Source of the DNA: Pseudomonas brassicacearum subsp. brassicacearum
GTDB lineage: Bacteria; Pseudomonadota; Gammaproteobacteria; Pseudomonadales; Pseudomonadaceae
Length of the DNA: 64,000 nucleotides
NCBI RefSeq assembly: GCF_008801605.1
Contig: NZ_VZPJ01000021.1
Location: 1-64,000, forward strand
Reading direction: 5' to 3'
Positions 1-8,046 of this stretch are shown here, piece after piece (positions within the stretch are counted from its first letter, which is position 1; each line of letters starts with the position of its first letter). The notes beneath the pieces were generated by a model. The model ran no database searches. It was not told where the DNA came from and worked only from the letters and a program-made list of their open reading frames with translations. The position numbers and the translations under genes are program-made.

Positions 1-87
1 AAACCCAGGCATTGGTGGTGCTTGCTCGCAAGCTCTGCCGGGTGGCATTTGCCTTGATGAAAAATCAGAGCGAATACCAGCCGAAGC

Positions 88-116
88 CTATGTTGCAGGG
101 TTGCCCTGCAACATAG
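88..116. repeat. Perfect inverted repeat, 13-bp arms, 3-nt loop
   Basis: The arm CTATGTTGCAGGG (88-100) is followed by TTG and its exact complement (104-116). No T-tract follows on either strand, so it is not a textbook intrinsic terminator. It sits downstream of phoQ (minus strand) and could end that transcript, serve the gene to the left, or bind a dimeric protein. Its sequence is unlike the REP family nearby. Confidence 0.7.
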
Positions 117-155
117 AATCTCCCACACTGGATTTTCGGCGTTCACCAAACCGTT

Positions 156-183
156 GTGGGAGCGAGCTTGCTCGCGATGAGGC
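156..183 (+). repeat. REP element, single
   Basis: It reads GTGGGAGCGAGCTTGCTCGC followed by GATGAGG. The internal GCGAGC/GCTCGC palindrome is the signature of the REP family dispersed through P. fluorescens-group genomes. This copy is unpaired. Confidence 0.85.
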
Positions 184-208
184 CAGTGGCGACACCAAGG
201 CCCCTCAG

Positions 209-1555
209 TCAAACCACCGAAAAATGAATCCTGAACGCCGCCCCGCCCAGCTCTGAATCCCCCAGGGTCAACTTGGCGCCATAGCTCTCGATGATGTCTT
301 TCACCACGGCCAGCCCGATCCCCTGCCCCGGATGCTGGCGATCCAGTCGCTCGCCCCGCTGGAGAATCCGCGCACGTTGATCCGGTGGCACACCCGGCCC
401 ATCGTCCTCGACACTCAACTCCGTGCCGCCGAGGGTCTGGTGCACGCTGACGCGCACCTCGCCCAAACACAGCCGATAGGCGTTTTCCAGCAGGTTGCCG
501 AGCATCTCCAGCAAGGCGCCCTGTTCGATCGGCACCTGGCAGTGCTCCGGCAGATCGAAACTGACACTGACCCGTTTGTCGCGATAGACCTTGTCCAGGG
601 TGTCACACAGGCTTTGCAACACCGGGCGCAAGCGCACCTGATGGCGCACCAGCCCGCTTTTGCGCAGGCTGGCGCGCTGCAACTGGTAGCCGATCTGCTG
701 GCTCATGCGCTCGATCTGGGATTGCAGCACCCAAGCCTGTCCACGGTCCTCGGGGCGCCGGGCCATGTCCTCGCTGACGCCCTGCAACACCGCCAACGGG
801 GTCTTCAAGCTGTGGGCCAGGTCATCGAGGGAGTCGCGATAACGGCTGCGTTGCTCCCGCTCGCTGTACAGCAGGCGGTTGAGGGAGCCGGTCAGGCGCA
901 ACAGTTCCCGGGGATGTTCGGTACTGAGGCTTTCCCGGGCCCCGCTTTCGATTTCGTCCAGTTCCTGGCTCAGGCGCCGCAGCGCCCGAAGGCCCCAGGT
1001 CAGGCCGATCCACAACAGCGCCAGCAGCACCAACAGGGCCGCGCCAAAGCCCAGGTACAGATTGTCCCGCAGCCCTTGCAGGGTGACTTCGTAGTCGCGC
1101 ACCGGTTGCAGGGTGACGATGCTGAACGCCGCGCTCTGGCCGCCGAGCAGCTTGATCTCGACGTCATAGACAAAAAACTCCTGGCCGTCGTTCTCGCGAA
1201 TGCGCGCGAACTGGTTGCCCTGGCCGTCGTAGCGTGGCGTGTAATTGATGTTTTCTTCCTGGGTGGCCTTCGACCGCCAGACCAACCGCCCCTCGCGATC
1301 ATAGATGTAGCCCAGCAGGCGGGCATCGGCGAGGTTGAAGCGCTCGTCGGGCAACTGCGCCGGCATCTTCAAGCGGTTGTTTTCCACTCGGGCGGCGGAA
1401 ATCAGCGTGGTCACGTCCGAGGCCAGGCGTTGCTCGATGGATTCCTGCAACGCCAGGCTGAACGCGCCTTGCATGGCCGGCAACAAGGCCAGCATGAACA
1501 GCACCGCCAGGGTCATGGCGGCCAACATCAACCGCAGGCGAAGCGAACGAATCAC
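209..1555 (-). CDS. phoQ: Sensor histidine kinase PhoQ
   Basis: This 448-aa inner-membrane sensor kinase is, in pseudomonads, the partner of PhoP in the response to low Mg2+ and cationic peptides. Two transmembrane segments (about residues 8-30 and 165-190) flank a periplasmic sensor domain. They are followed by a HAMP-like linker, an H-box with the phospho-acceptor His in AHSLKTPL (about residue 250), an N-box (GNLLENA), a G1 box (EDDGPGVP) and a G2 box (GQGIGLAVV). It starts 4 nt inside the end of phoP (1552-1555), so the two are translationally coupled. The order oprH-phoP-phoQ matches P. aeruginosa, which supports the name over a generic kinase call. Confidence 0.93.
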   Translation of the reverse strand: MIRSLRLRLMLAAMTLAVLFMLALLPAMQGAFSLALQESIEQRLASDVTTLISAARVENNRLKMPAQLPDERFNLADARLLGYIYDREGRLVWRSKATQEENINYTPRYDGQGNQFARIRENDGQEFFVYDVEIKLLGGQSAAFSIVTLQPVRDYEVTLQGLRDNLYLGFGAALLVLLALLWIGLTWGLRALRRLSQELDEIESGARESLSTEHPRELLRLTGSLNRLLYSEREQRSRYRDSLDDLAHSLKTPLAVLQGVSEDMARRPEDRGQAWVLQSQIERMSQQIGYQLQRASLRKSGLVRHQVRLRPVLQSLCDTLDKVYRDKRVSVSFDLPEHCQVPIEQGALLEMLGNLLENAYRLCLGEVRVSVHQTLGGTELSVEDDGPGVPPDQRARILQRGERLDRQHPGQGIGLAVVKDIIESYGAKLTLGDSELGGAAFRIHFSVV

Positions 1556-2229
1556 TGGCAGCGCTCGTTGAACAGGTAGCCCAGGCCACGCACGGTATCG
1601 ATCGGCTTGAAGCCGGCCGGGGCTTCCAGCTTACGGCGCAGGCGCCCGACCAGCACTTCGATGACATTGGGATCACGCTCGTCGTCATCGGGGTAAAGCT
1701 GCTCCATCAAGCGGTCCTTGGCCACCACCTGCTGGTGATGACGCATGAGGTATTCGAGGATGCGGTACTCGTAGGCGGTCAACGCCAGCGGCTCCTCGCC
1801 GAGGGACGCCTGCTTGCGGTTGAGGTCGAGCAGCAACGGACCGGCAACAATGGTCGATTGGGTAAAACCACTGGAGCGGCGCAACAGCGCGTTCAGCCGG
1901 GCCTCCAGCTCTTCGAACTGAAACGGCTTGACCACGTAGTCGTCGGCACCGGCGGCCAGGCCTTCGACCTTGTCCTGCCAGTTGCCGCGGGCGGTGAGGA
2001 TCAGGATCGGAAACGTCTTGTCCTGCGAGCGCAGCCGGCGGATCAGTTCCAGCCCGCTGATGCCCGGCAGGCCCAGGTCGATCACCGCCAGGTCATGGTT
2101 GAATTCCCGGACCAGGTACAAGGCCTCTTCGGCATTGGCCACGGCCTTCACCACATGGCCGCTGTCGGTGAGACGGGTTTGCAGGTGGTGGCGCAACAGC
2201 GCTTCGTCTTCGACGACCAGTAATTTCAT
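1552..2229 (-). CDS. phoP: Response regulator PhoP (OmpR family)
   Basis: This 225-aa transcription factor has an N-terminal receiver (acidic pair in VVEDE near residue 7, phospho-acceptor Asp in AVIDLGLPG near residue 51, Lys in VVKPF) and a C-terminal winged helix (…EYRILEYLM… and …NVIEVLVGRLRRKL…). I chose the ATG at 2229, giving MKLLVVEDE, because GAGAGG sits just upstream; an in-frame extension to 2274 adds residues unlike the family. It lies between oprH and phoQ. It is expected to bind the repeats at 2993-3031 and so control its own operon. Confidence 0.95.
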   Translation of the reverse strand: MKLLVVEDEALLRHHLQTRLTDSGHVVKAVANAEEALYLVREFNHDLAVIDLGLPGISGLELIRRLRSQDKTFPILILTARGNWQDKVEGLAAGADDYVVKPFQFEELEARLNALLRRSSGFTQSTIVAGPLLLDLNRKQASLGEEPLALTAYEYRILEYLMRHHQQVVAKDRLMEQLYPDDDERDPNVIEVLVGRLRRKLEAPAGFKPIDTVRGLGYLFNERCQ

Positions 2230-2331
2230 GGAGCCTCTCCCCAGGCAAATCAAACAATCCAGTGCGCACTTCAACGCAAGGCGCCGGATCGTCTTCGACC
2301 GATCCGGCTGGATACGCTCACCATCGACCGC

Positions 2332-2931
2332 TTAGAACGTGTAGTTGGCGGACAGGTACGTCTGGGCGCTGCTGGTCAGGTCCAGCGAGCCAACCTTGTC
2401 GCCACCGTGCGGGCTCATCTCGGTGCTGGCATTGCTGCGCAGGTAACGGTAACCCAGTTCAACCGAGGTGTTTTGCGAAATTTGTTGCAGCACGCCCCCT
2501 TGCAAGCCCACGGCGTAGCCGATGTCGCTGTCGCGACTGAAGCCGGGAGAGTCCTGGGTCAGCTTGGTCAGGCCCGCCGTGCCGCCACCGAACAGTTTGG
2601 TGCTGCTGGTGACCGGATAGAACACATCGTAGCTGCCCAGCAGGTTTTCCTGGCGCAGCTTGATGCCGTTGTGGGTGCCCGAGACGTTGTCGTAGGTGGC
2701 GTAGTAGCGGCCCTGGTCGTTTTGTTTGCCCAGTCGGATGCCATAGGTGGCGTCCTTGCCGATGACGCCGTCGGCGTTCGGGTTGTTCAGGGCGCTGTCC
2801 AGGGCGTTGGATTTCTTCACCTTGTCGCTGGTCTGGCCGAGGGTCAGGCTGGCGAAATTGTCATCGGCGTGGGCCAGGGCGCTGGCGCCCAGCACGGTGA
2901 AAGCCAACAGCAGTTTTTTCATAGCAGTCAT
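2332..2931 (-). CDS. oprH: Outer-membrane protein OprH (H1)
   Basis: This is a small eight-stranded outer-membrane beta-barrel that in P. aeruginosa binds LPS at low Mg2+ and substitutes for divalent cations. The product has about 199 residues, a signal peptide ending in ALAHA, then DDNFASLTLGQTS, and ends in aromatic YTF as barrels do. Blocks such as LRQENLLGSYD, SRDSDIGYA and GYRYLRSNASTEM are characteristic of OprH. The ATG at 2931 has AAGGA about 8 nt upstream; a TTG at 2937 and an ATG at 2922 are alternatives. It is the first gene of oprH-phoP-phoQ. Confidence 0.95.
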   Translation of the reverse strand: MTAMKKLLLAFTVLGASALAHADDNFASLTLGQTSDKVKKSNALDSALNNPNADGVIGKDATYGIRLGKQNDQGRYYATYDNVSGTHNGIKLRQENLLGSYDVFYPVTSSTKLFGGGTAGLTKLTQDSPGFSRDSDIGYAVGLQGGVLQQISQNTSVELGYRYLRSNASTEMSPHGGDKVGSLDLTSSAQTYLSANYTF

Positions 2932-2992
2932 GGTCAAGTTCCTTTGCAGCGTGGATGTTTTGTGAAGTCGTGGTCACCTTAACCAGCGGTCC

Positions 2993-3031
2993 CTGAACAC
3001 CCCTTGAACGTTCTCTGAACCTGCGCTGAAT
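2993..3031 (-). promoter_or_regulatory. PhoP box array in front of oprH
   Basis: On the plus strand CTGAAC (2993), TTGAAC (3004), CTGAAC (3015) and CTGAAT (3026) start exactly 11 bp apart. On the oprH strand these read GTTCAG-N5-GTTCAA-N5-GTTCAG, with a weaker copy furthest upstream. Known PhoP sites are two such hexamers 11 bp apart; here there are three good copies and a fourth partial one, all on one helix face. The array lies 62 bp ahead of oprH and 45 bp ahead of the divergent gene at 3076, so it could act on both. Confidence 0.85.
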
Positions 3032-3075
3032 GAATCGGCTAATCTGTGCGGACCACTTTTATAAGGAGATCCGTC

Positions 3076-3864
3076 ATGCGAAGGCTGCTTGCTGTTGTAC
3101 TTCTGGCCATTAGCGGCGTGAGCCACGCCGCCATCCAGACCCAGGAGCTCCCCTACACCAGTGCCGACGGCACCAAGCTGATCGGCTATTACGCGTATGA
3201 CGACGCGGTCAAGGGCCCGCGCCCGGGCGTGGTGGTGGTGCATGAATGGTGGGGGCTGAACGACTACGCCAAGCGCCGTGCCCGTGACCTCGCCGGCCTG
3301 GGCTATAGCGCCCTGGCCATCGACATGTACGGCGACGGCAAGAACACCGAGCACCCCAACGACGCCATGGCCTTCATGCAGGCGGCGCTCAAGGACGGCG
3401 CGGCGGCCAGTGCCCGCTTCCAGGCCGGTCTCGACCTGCTGAGGAAACAACCCCAGACCGATCCGGACAAACTCGCCGCCATCGGCTACTGCTTCGGCGG
3501 CAAAGTGGTGCTCGATGCAGCGCGCCAGGGTGTGCCGCTAGCCGGCGTGGTGAGCTTCCACGGTGCGCTGGTGACCAACACCCCGGCAACGCCTGGCAGC
3601 GTCAAGGCCAAGGTGCTGGTCGAGCATGGCGCCCTGGACAGCATGGTCACCCAGGACAACGTCACCGCGTTCAAGAGCGAGATGGACAAGGCCGGCGCCG
3701 ACTATAAATTCGTCAGCCTCAAAGGCGCCAAGCACGGCTTCAGCAACCCCGATGCCGACCGCTTGAGCCACGGTGAACATGGCGGGCCGGACATTGGCTA
3801 CAACAAGGAAGCCGATGAGAAATCGTGGGCGGATATGCAGAAGTTCTTCAAGAAAATCTTCTGA
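3076..3864 (+). CDS. Exported dienelactone hydrolase family protein
   Basis: This 262-aa alpha/beta hydrolase has a signal peptide (MRRLLAVVLLAISGVSHA). The family triad is visible: nucleophile Cys in GYCFGGK (about residue 138), Asp in EHGALDSM (about 190) and His in GAKHGFSNP (about 222). The start at 3076 has AAGGAG 8 nt upstream. Classical dienelactone hydrolases open lactones in chlorocatechol breakdown, but exported relatives have no settled substrate and there are no catechol genes nearby. A homologous hydrolase sits close to oprH/pcpS in P. aeruginosa. It is divergent from oprH and shares the upstream region carrying the PhoP repeats. Confidence 0.88.
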   Translation: MRRLLAVVLLAISGVSHAAIQTQELPYTSADGTKLIGYYAYDDAVKGPRPGVVVVHEWWGLNDYAKRRARDLAGLGYSALAIDMYGDGKNTEHPNDAMAFMQAALKDGAAASARFQAGLDLLRKQPQTDPDKLAAIGYCFGGKVVLDAARQGVPLAGVVSFHGALVTNTPATPGSVKAKVLVEHGALDSMVTQDNVTAFKSEMDKAGADYKFVSLKGAKHGFSNPDADRLSHGEHGGPDIGYNKEADEKSWADMQKFFKKIF

Positions 3865-3880
3865 TACATACCCCCTGCAT

Positions 3881-3911
3881 GATCGCTCCCACGCAGAGCG
3901 TGGGAGCGATC
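3881..3911. terminator. Hairpin after the hydrolase gene (REP-like)
   Basis: GATCGCTCCCACG and its exact complement are separated by 5 nt. It begins 17 bp after the stop codon. With no T-run it may be a REP-like unit or a processing/termination hairpin. Confidence 0.55.
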
Positions 3912-3988
3912 ATTGACCACCTGCCTCGTTCACGACCTCCATTCATACAGCTCGCCCCCACTACCCAGCCTCCAGCCAACCCGGCAAA

Positions 3989-4723
3989 ATGCCCGGCATG
4001 AAGACACTCCCCTCCCTGCCCGCCTGCTGCTCGCCTTTGGATGAACATTGGCTCTTGCCCGATGCCCTGTCCGATACGGTGCTGCTGAGCACGCGCTTCG
4101 ACCCGTTGTTGCTGGTGGGCGCCGACTTCCCCAACAGTGCCATCGAGCCCCCGGCGAGCATCCAGCGCTCGGTAGCCAAGCGCCAGGCAGAATTCCTGGC
4201 CGGGCGGATCTGCGCCCGGGCGGCGTTGCAGCGGCTCGACGGCCTGGCCTGCGTGCCGGCCATCGGTGAGGACCGCGCCCCGGTGTGGCCGGCCCATGTC
4301 AGCGGTTCGATCACCCACAGCACGGGTCGGGCGGCGGCCATTGTCGCGAAAAAAGATCATTGGCAAGGGCTGGGCATGGACGTGGAAAACCTGCTCGACC
4401 CCGAGCGCGCCGAACGCCTGGCCGGTGAAATCCTCACCTCGCCAGAGCTGCAACGCATGACCAAGCTCGCGCGCGATGACCGGGCCTTGCTGGTGACCCT
4501 GACCTTTTCCGTGAAGGAAAGCCTGTTCAAGGCGCTGTACCCCATCGTCAGGCAGCGCTTTTATTTCGAGCATGCCGAGGTGCTGGATTGGACACACGAT
4601 GGGCAGGTGCGCCTGCGCCTGCTGACGGACCTGTCGACCGAGTGGCGCCATGGCAGTGAGCTGCAGGCTCAGTTTGGGGTGAAGGATGGGCAGTTGTTGA
4701 GCCTGGTGGGGATCAGGGCCTGA
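3989..4723 (+). CDS. pcpS: 4'-phosphopantetheinyl transferase (Sfp/EntD type)
   Basis: This enzyme transfers 4'-phosphopantetheine from CoA to a serine of carrier proteins. In P. aeruginosa PcpS serves both fatty-acid ACP and siderophore synthetases. The 244-aa product shows the Mg2+-binding motif GMDVEN (about residue 129) and the second signature FSVKESLFKALYP (about residue 172). It also has the EntD-like N-terminal block with ASIQRSVAKRQAEFLAGR. The ATG at 3989 or the one at 3998 could be the start; no strong ribosome-binding site separates them. Its place next to the hydrolase and the oprH-phoPQ cluster is the P. aeruginosa arrangement, hence the pcpS name. Confidence 0.9.
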   Translation: MPGMKTLPSLPACCSPLDEHWLLPDALSDTVLLSTRFDPLLLVGADFPNSAIEPPASIQRSVAKRQAEFLAGRICARAALQRLDGLACVPAIGEDRAPVWPAHVSGSITHSTGRAAAIVAKKDHWQGLGMDVENLLDPERAERLAGEILTSPELQRMTKLARDDRALLVTLTFSVKESLFKALYPIVRQRFYFEHAEVLDWTHDGQVRLRLLTDLSTEWRHGSELQAQFGVKDGQLLSLVGIRA

Positions 4724-4747
4724 GATCTTGGGTGTTTGGGAGGGCCT

Positions 4748-4833
4748 CATCGCGGGCAAGCCTTGCTCCCACAGCAAACAACACTTAAATGAGAGAGCAC
4801 TGACCTGTGGGAGCAAGGCTTGCCCGCGATGGC
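4748..4833. repeat. REPIN (inverted REP pair)
   Basis: ATCGCGGGCAAGCCTTGCTC (from 4749) and the inverse copy, ending near 4833, flank a short AT-richer spacer. It lies between the convergent pcpS and rstB-like genes, where it could form a bidirectional transcript end. Confidence 0.85.
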
Positions 4834-4855
4834 GGTCGATCAGGCACCACCCCCA

Positions 4856-6466
4856 TCAAGACCTGTCCTGATGCCTCGGCCAACTCAAGCTGAAACAAGC
4901 CCCGCCCAGGCTCTTGCTCTTGCCGATCAGCGCCCGGCCGTCATGCCAGTGGATGATCCGCCGCACGATCGACAGCCCCAGCCCATGGCCGCCTGACGCC
5001 CGGGCGCGGCTGTCGTCCAGGCGCAGGAAAGGTTTGAAAATCCGCTCCCATGCCGCTTCCGGCACACCAGGCCCGTCGTCTTCCACATCCACCCGGCAGC
5101 GCAACTGGCCCACCTGGTAGCTGACGGTGACCCGGGAGCTGGCGTGGCGCATGGCGTTACCCACCAGGTTCTGCAGGGCGCGATGCAGAAAGCGTGGCTC
5201 GGCCTCGACCCAGGCGCCGTCGCAATCGGCGGCCGACAGGCATAGACCGCGCTCGACCGTGATCCCCGCCCGCAACGGCCCCAGTTCATCGATCACTTGA
5301 TTGACCAGCGCATCCAGGTCAACTCGCTGGAAATTCAGGGCCGGTGACCCCTGTTCCAGCCGCGCATAGGTGAGCATTTCGTCCACCAACCGATCCAGGT
5401 CTTCAATGTCGTGGTCCATGCCCGCCAGGTATTTGTCCCGAGCCTGGGGCGTGGTGGCGCTGCCGAGCATTTCCAGGCCGAAGCGCAGGCGCGCCACCGG
5501 GGTACGCAATTCGTGGGACACCGCCCGCACCAGCTCACGCTGGATCGCCAAAAGTTGCTGCAGGTGCTCGGCCATGCCATTGAACGCAGCGGCCAATCGC
5601 CCGACCGAGTCGGCGCCTCGGGCCGGCACCCGGGTTTCCAGGCTGCCCTGGGCGATCTGGGTGGCGGCCGACTCCAGGCCACGCAAGCGCCGCTCCAATT
5701 GGCGCACCAGCAGGTAGACGATCAAGCCGATCAGGCTCAAGCCCAGTGCCGCGATCAGCACCAGCCATTGCGGCGGATAAGGGTTCATCTGGTACAGCGG
5801 GCCGATCTCCAGCACCCACGGCGTGCCGACCATGCCGGCGAAGACCCGGATGGAGTCGCCGCCCTTGCCCAACGCCATCACCGTATCGCCCTCGGACACA
5901 CGGCGGCGCTGGTCGTCGTCCATGTCCGCCTGCTCGGTGGTCATGAGTCGCAGATCGAAACCAAAACCTTTTTCCTGCGCCAGTTGCGCCAGCCGTTTGG
6001 GCTGTTCGGCCACCGGATAACGCACCAGCTCGTCGGCCAACAGGTAAATGGTCGCGCGAGCCAGTTGTTCGCTGATCTGCTGGACTTCCCCCACCAACAT
6101 CAGTTGCTCGGCATCATTGATCAGTCGATAGACTTTTGCCGCGTGCGGCCCGGTCTGCTCCACCAATGCCTGGCCGCGCATTACCCGGGTGCGCTGGCCG
6201 AGGTCGAGGTCGGTCTGGGGGAAAGTCTGCAACGCCAGGGGAATGCCCAGCAGGCGCTCCCACACCAGCAACGCCCGGCGCCGTTCGGTGTCGTTCATCG
6301 GCCGCAGGTTGTCGGCCATCAATGAAAACGTGCCGTGGGCCAGGCGCTCGCGGTATTGCTCGCTGCGGGTCTGGTTGAGCAGGTGCAGGGCCAGCACGCC
6401 GAGGACCGCCACCAGCACCAGTGCCGCACACATGCCGCCATAAATACGCAGGAAGATCGAATTCAC
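4856..6466 (-). CDS. Sensor histidine kinase, RstB-like
   Basis: This 536-aa membrane kinase has TM1 at about residues 7-28, a long periplasmic region to about 235 and TM2 at about 236-256. HAMP follows, then an H-box AVSHELRTPVARLR (about residue 317), an N-box NLVGNAMRHA, a G1 box EDDGPGVP and a G2 box GHGLGLSIV. The start is a GTG at 6466 that overlaps the stop of the response regulator as GTGA, a sign of translational coupling. The P. aeruginosa genome has a matching kinase/regulator pair next to nrdA. The periplasmic part and HAMP resemble RstB, but the signal sensed is unknown. Confidence 0.88.
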   Translation of the reverse strand: MNSIFLRIYGGMCAALVLVAVLGVLALHLLNQTRSEQYRERLAHGTFSLMADNLRPMNDTERRRALLVWERLLGIPLALQTFPQTDLDLGQRTRVMRGQALVEQTGPHAAKVYRLINDAEQLMLVGEVQQISEQLARATIYLLADELVRYPVAEQPKRLAQLAQEKGFGFDLRLMTTEQADMDDDQRRRVSEGDTVMALGKGGDSIRVFAGMVGTPWVLEIGPLYQMNPYPPQWLVLIAALGLSLIGLIVYLLVRQLERRLRGLESAATQIAQGSLETRVPARGADSVGRLAAAFNGMAEHLQQLLAIQRELVRAVSHELRTPVARLRFGLEMLGSATTPQARDKYLAGMDHDIEDLDRLVDEMLTYARLEQGSPALNFQRVDLDALVNQVIDELGPLRAGITVERGLCLSAADCDGAWVEAEPRFLHRALQNLVGNAMRHASSRVTVSYQVGQLRCRVDVEDDGPGVPEAAWERIFKPFLRLDDSRARASGGHGLGLSIVRRIIHWHDGRALIGKSKSLGGACFSLSWPRHQDRS

Positions 6467-7185
6467 GGTGCCAGGTCTACGCAGGCTTCAGGAACGAACA
6501 GGTAGCCTTTGCTGCGAATGGTCTTGATCAGCCGTGGATGGTCCGGGTCGTCGCCGATCTTGGGGCGGATGCGTGAAATGCGCACGTCGATGGAGCGGTC
6601 CTGGCCGTCATAACCGATGCCGCGCAAGGCGGTGAAGATTTCTTCCCGGGACAGGATGCGCCCGGCATTGGACACCAGCAGCCACAGCAGGTCGAATTCG
6701 GCGCTGGTCAGCTCGATACCGTTGCCCTGCAACCAGGCTTCGCGCAGGGCGTCGTCGACCACCAGCGGGCCGAATTGCAGGCGTCGCTGCTTCTGCGCGA
6801 CGCTCGGCTCCGGTTCGCTGCGCCGCAGCAAGGCCTGGATCCGCGCCAAGAGCAAACGCGGGCGAACCGGCTTGCAGACGTAATCATCGGCGCCCAGGTC
6901 CAGGCCCTGGATCTGATCGGTGTCGTCGGTGCGGGCGGTGAGCATCAGGATCGGCCCGTCATAGTGCCCGCGCACCTTGCGACAGATGCTCAGGCCGTCT
7001 TCGCCGGGCAGCATCAGGTCGAGGACCACCAGGTCCGGCTGCTCGGCAATGATCCGCGCCGCCGCCACCGCGCCGTCGCCTTCGATGGCGACACGCAGTC
7101 CGTTGCTTTCGAGGTACTCCCGGGTCAGCTCGGCCAGACGCTGGTCATCCTCGACGATCAATACCTGCCAGGCTTCTTGTTCCAC
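6463..7185 (-). CDS. Response regulator, OmpR family (RstA-like)
   Basis: This 240-aa regulator has a receiver with the acidic pair in IVEDDQRL, the phospho-acceptor Asp in VVLDLMLPGEDG (about residue 56) and Lys in VCKPVRP, followed by a winged-helix DNA-binding domain (TSAEFDLLWLLVSNAG…SIDVRISRIRPKIG). The start is GTG at 7185 with AAAGG upstream. It forms an operon with the kinase, which begins inside its stop codon. Targets cannot be read from the sequence; proximity to nrdA is conserved in Pseudomonas but does not by itself imply regulation of it. Confidence 0.9.
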   Translation of the reverse strand: MEQEAWQVLIVEDDQRLAELTREYLESNGLRVAIEGDGAVAAARIIAEQPDLVVLDLMLPGEDGLSICRKVRGHYDGPILMLTARTDDTDQIQGLDLGADDYVCKPVRPRLLLARIQALLRRSEPEPSVAQKQRRLQFGPLVVDDALREAWLQGNGIELTSAEFDLLWLLVSNAGRILSREEIFTALRGIGYDGQDRSIDVRISRIRPKIGDDPDHPRLIKTIRSKGYLFVPEACVDLAP

Positions 7186-7254
7186 TGAGGGACCTTTTGG
7201 CTGATTAGCTAAATAAGGAAAGGCGTGTCGCCAATATCACTGACAAGGCGAACC

Positions 7255-7346
7255 CTGTGGGAGCGAGCTTGCTCGCGATGGCGGTGTGTCAGGCACCCTT
7301 GGTACGGCTGAACCGACGCTATCGCGAGCAAGCTCGCTCCCACAGG
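7255..7346. repeat. REPIN (inverted REP pair)
   Basis: CTGTGGGAGCGAGCTTGCTC and its inverse copy are separated by about 36 bp. It is the same family as the copies near 21.9, 50.6 and 51.5 kb. Confidence 0.88.
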
Positions 7347-7611
7347 TTGGGTCCTGCGCCACTCCCGTCTTTTTGTCATGTTAAAGGAGGATAAACACAC
7401 CCATGCATGGGCCGATTGTATAAACGTCACCTGCGCAGAAAACAAGCGGACAAATGCGTTTCGATCGGCTGGGTTTTATGTGGTAATGTCCGCGCCCGCA
7501 AAAATCACCGGGCTGTTTTCGGATCGTCGAAACCGATGAAAAAAGGTCCACTCCAGCTAGGTCGCGGCCTACAGAGCCGTTCCACGATTCGCACACAAAT
7601 TACGCACAGGC

Positions 7612-7620
7612 TTATCCACA
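7612..7620 (+). promoter_or_regulatory. DnaA box upstream of nrdA
   Basis: TTATCCACA is a perfect match to the DnaA consensus and lies 10 bp ahead of the -35 of the proposed nrdA promoter. In E. coli DnaA binds the nrdAB promoter and links nucleotide supply to replication; by analogy the same is inferred here. Confidence 0.75.
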
Positions 7621-7629
7621 GGTAGTACG

Positions 7630-7658
7630 TTGCATACCCCCCGAAAACGCATTATCTT
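7630..7658 (+). promoter_or_regulatory. Predicted nrdA sigma70 promoter
   Basis: TTGCAT (7630-7635), a 17-bp spacer and TATCTT (7653-7658). The first NrdR-like box covers the -10, which is where a repressor would be expected. Confidence 0.6.
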
Positions 7659-7693
7659 GTAGCCCGCCGCGTAAAAAACCCTACATGTAGGGT
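7647..7693 (+). promoter_or_regulatory. Paired NrdR boxes
   Basis: Box 1, ACGCATTATCTTGTAG (7647-7662), and box 2, ACCCTACATGTAGGGT (7678-7693, a perfect palindrome), match the NrdR consensus acaCwAtATaTwGtgt at about 11 and 12 of 16 positions. Their starts are exactly 31 bp apart, the three-helical-turn spacing known for NrdR operators. NrdR represses ribonucleotide reductase genes when bound to ATP/dATP. Confidence 0.8.
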
Positions 7694-8046
7694 TTCAGGC
7701 TAAAAACCAAACACAAGTCGGACAGAGAATTCAAGCGCTTTTCTTGCTTCTGTCCAACTGAAACACCGCATTTCCCCAAGCCCAGACCGCCCCTGCGGAT
7801 GGCAACTGTTTCCAGGTCGAAAACGACCGAAACGGTACGGGTGTTGCAGTCAATTGCTGCCACCCCGGCAACCCGGTTTCGAGCCCCGCTCGCAACCTGA
7901 GAACTTCGGATGGAAGCGGCATTAAACGCCTGCTTCCTACTGTCCCGAAGTTGTTATGCCCGGCGCCAGTCGGTTGTAGTGCTTCAGGACGGAACGGTGG
8001 GCACCGTGATGGTGCCCAAACAAACATAGAGAACGTGGAGACACCC

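Larger units (their letters stand above)
1..208. other. Intergenic DNA at the window edge
   Basis: I see no convincing coding sequence here. It holds a 13-bp-arm perfect inverted repeat (88-116) and one REP element (156-183), both listed separately. The gene to the left lies outside the window. Confidence 0.7.
7186..8046. other. Long regulatory region upstream of nrdA
   Basis: These 861 bp hold a REPIN (7255-7346), a DnaA box (7612-7620), a sigma70-type promoter with paired NrdR-like boxes (7630-7693), and then about 350 bp of 5' leader with no recognisable gene. A 6-codon ORF at 7403 behind AAAGGAGG is too short to claim. The leader length is notable but I see no riboswitch fold that I recognise. 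Confidence 0.7.

Noticed and set aside
7403..7423. Six-codon leader peptide behind AAAGGAGG upstream of nrdA
   Set aside because: It lies upstream of the predicted promoter, is very short, and has no regulatory codons or attenuator hairpin.
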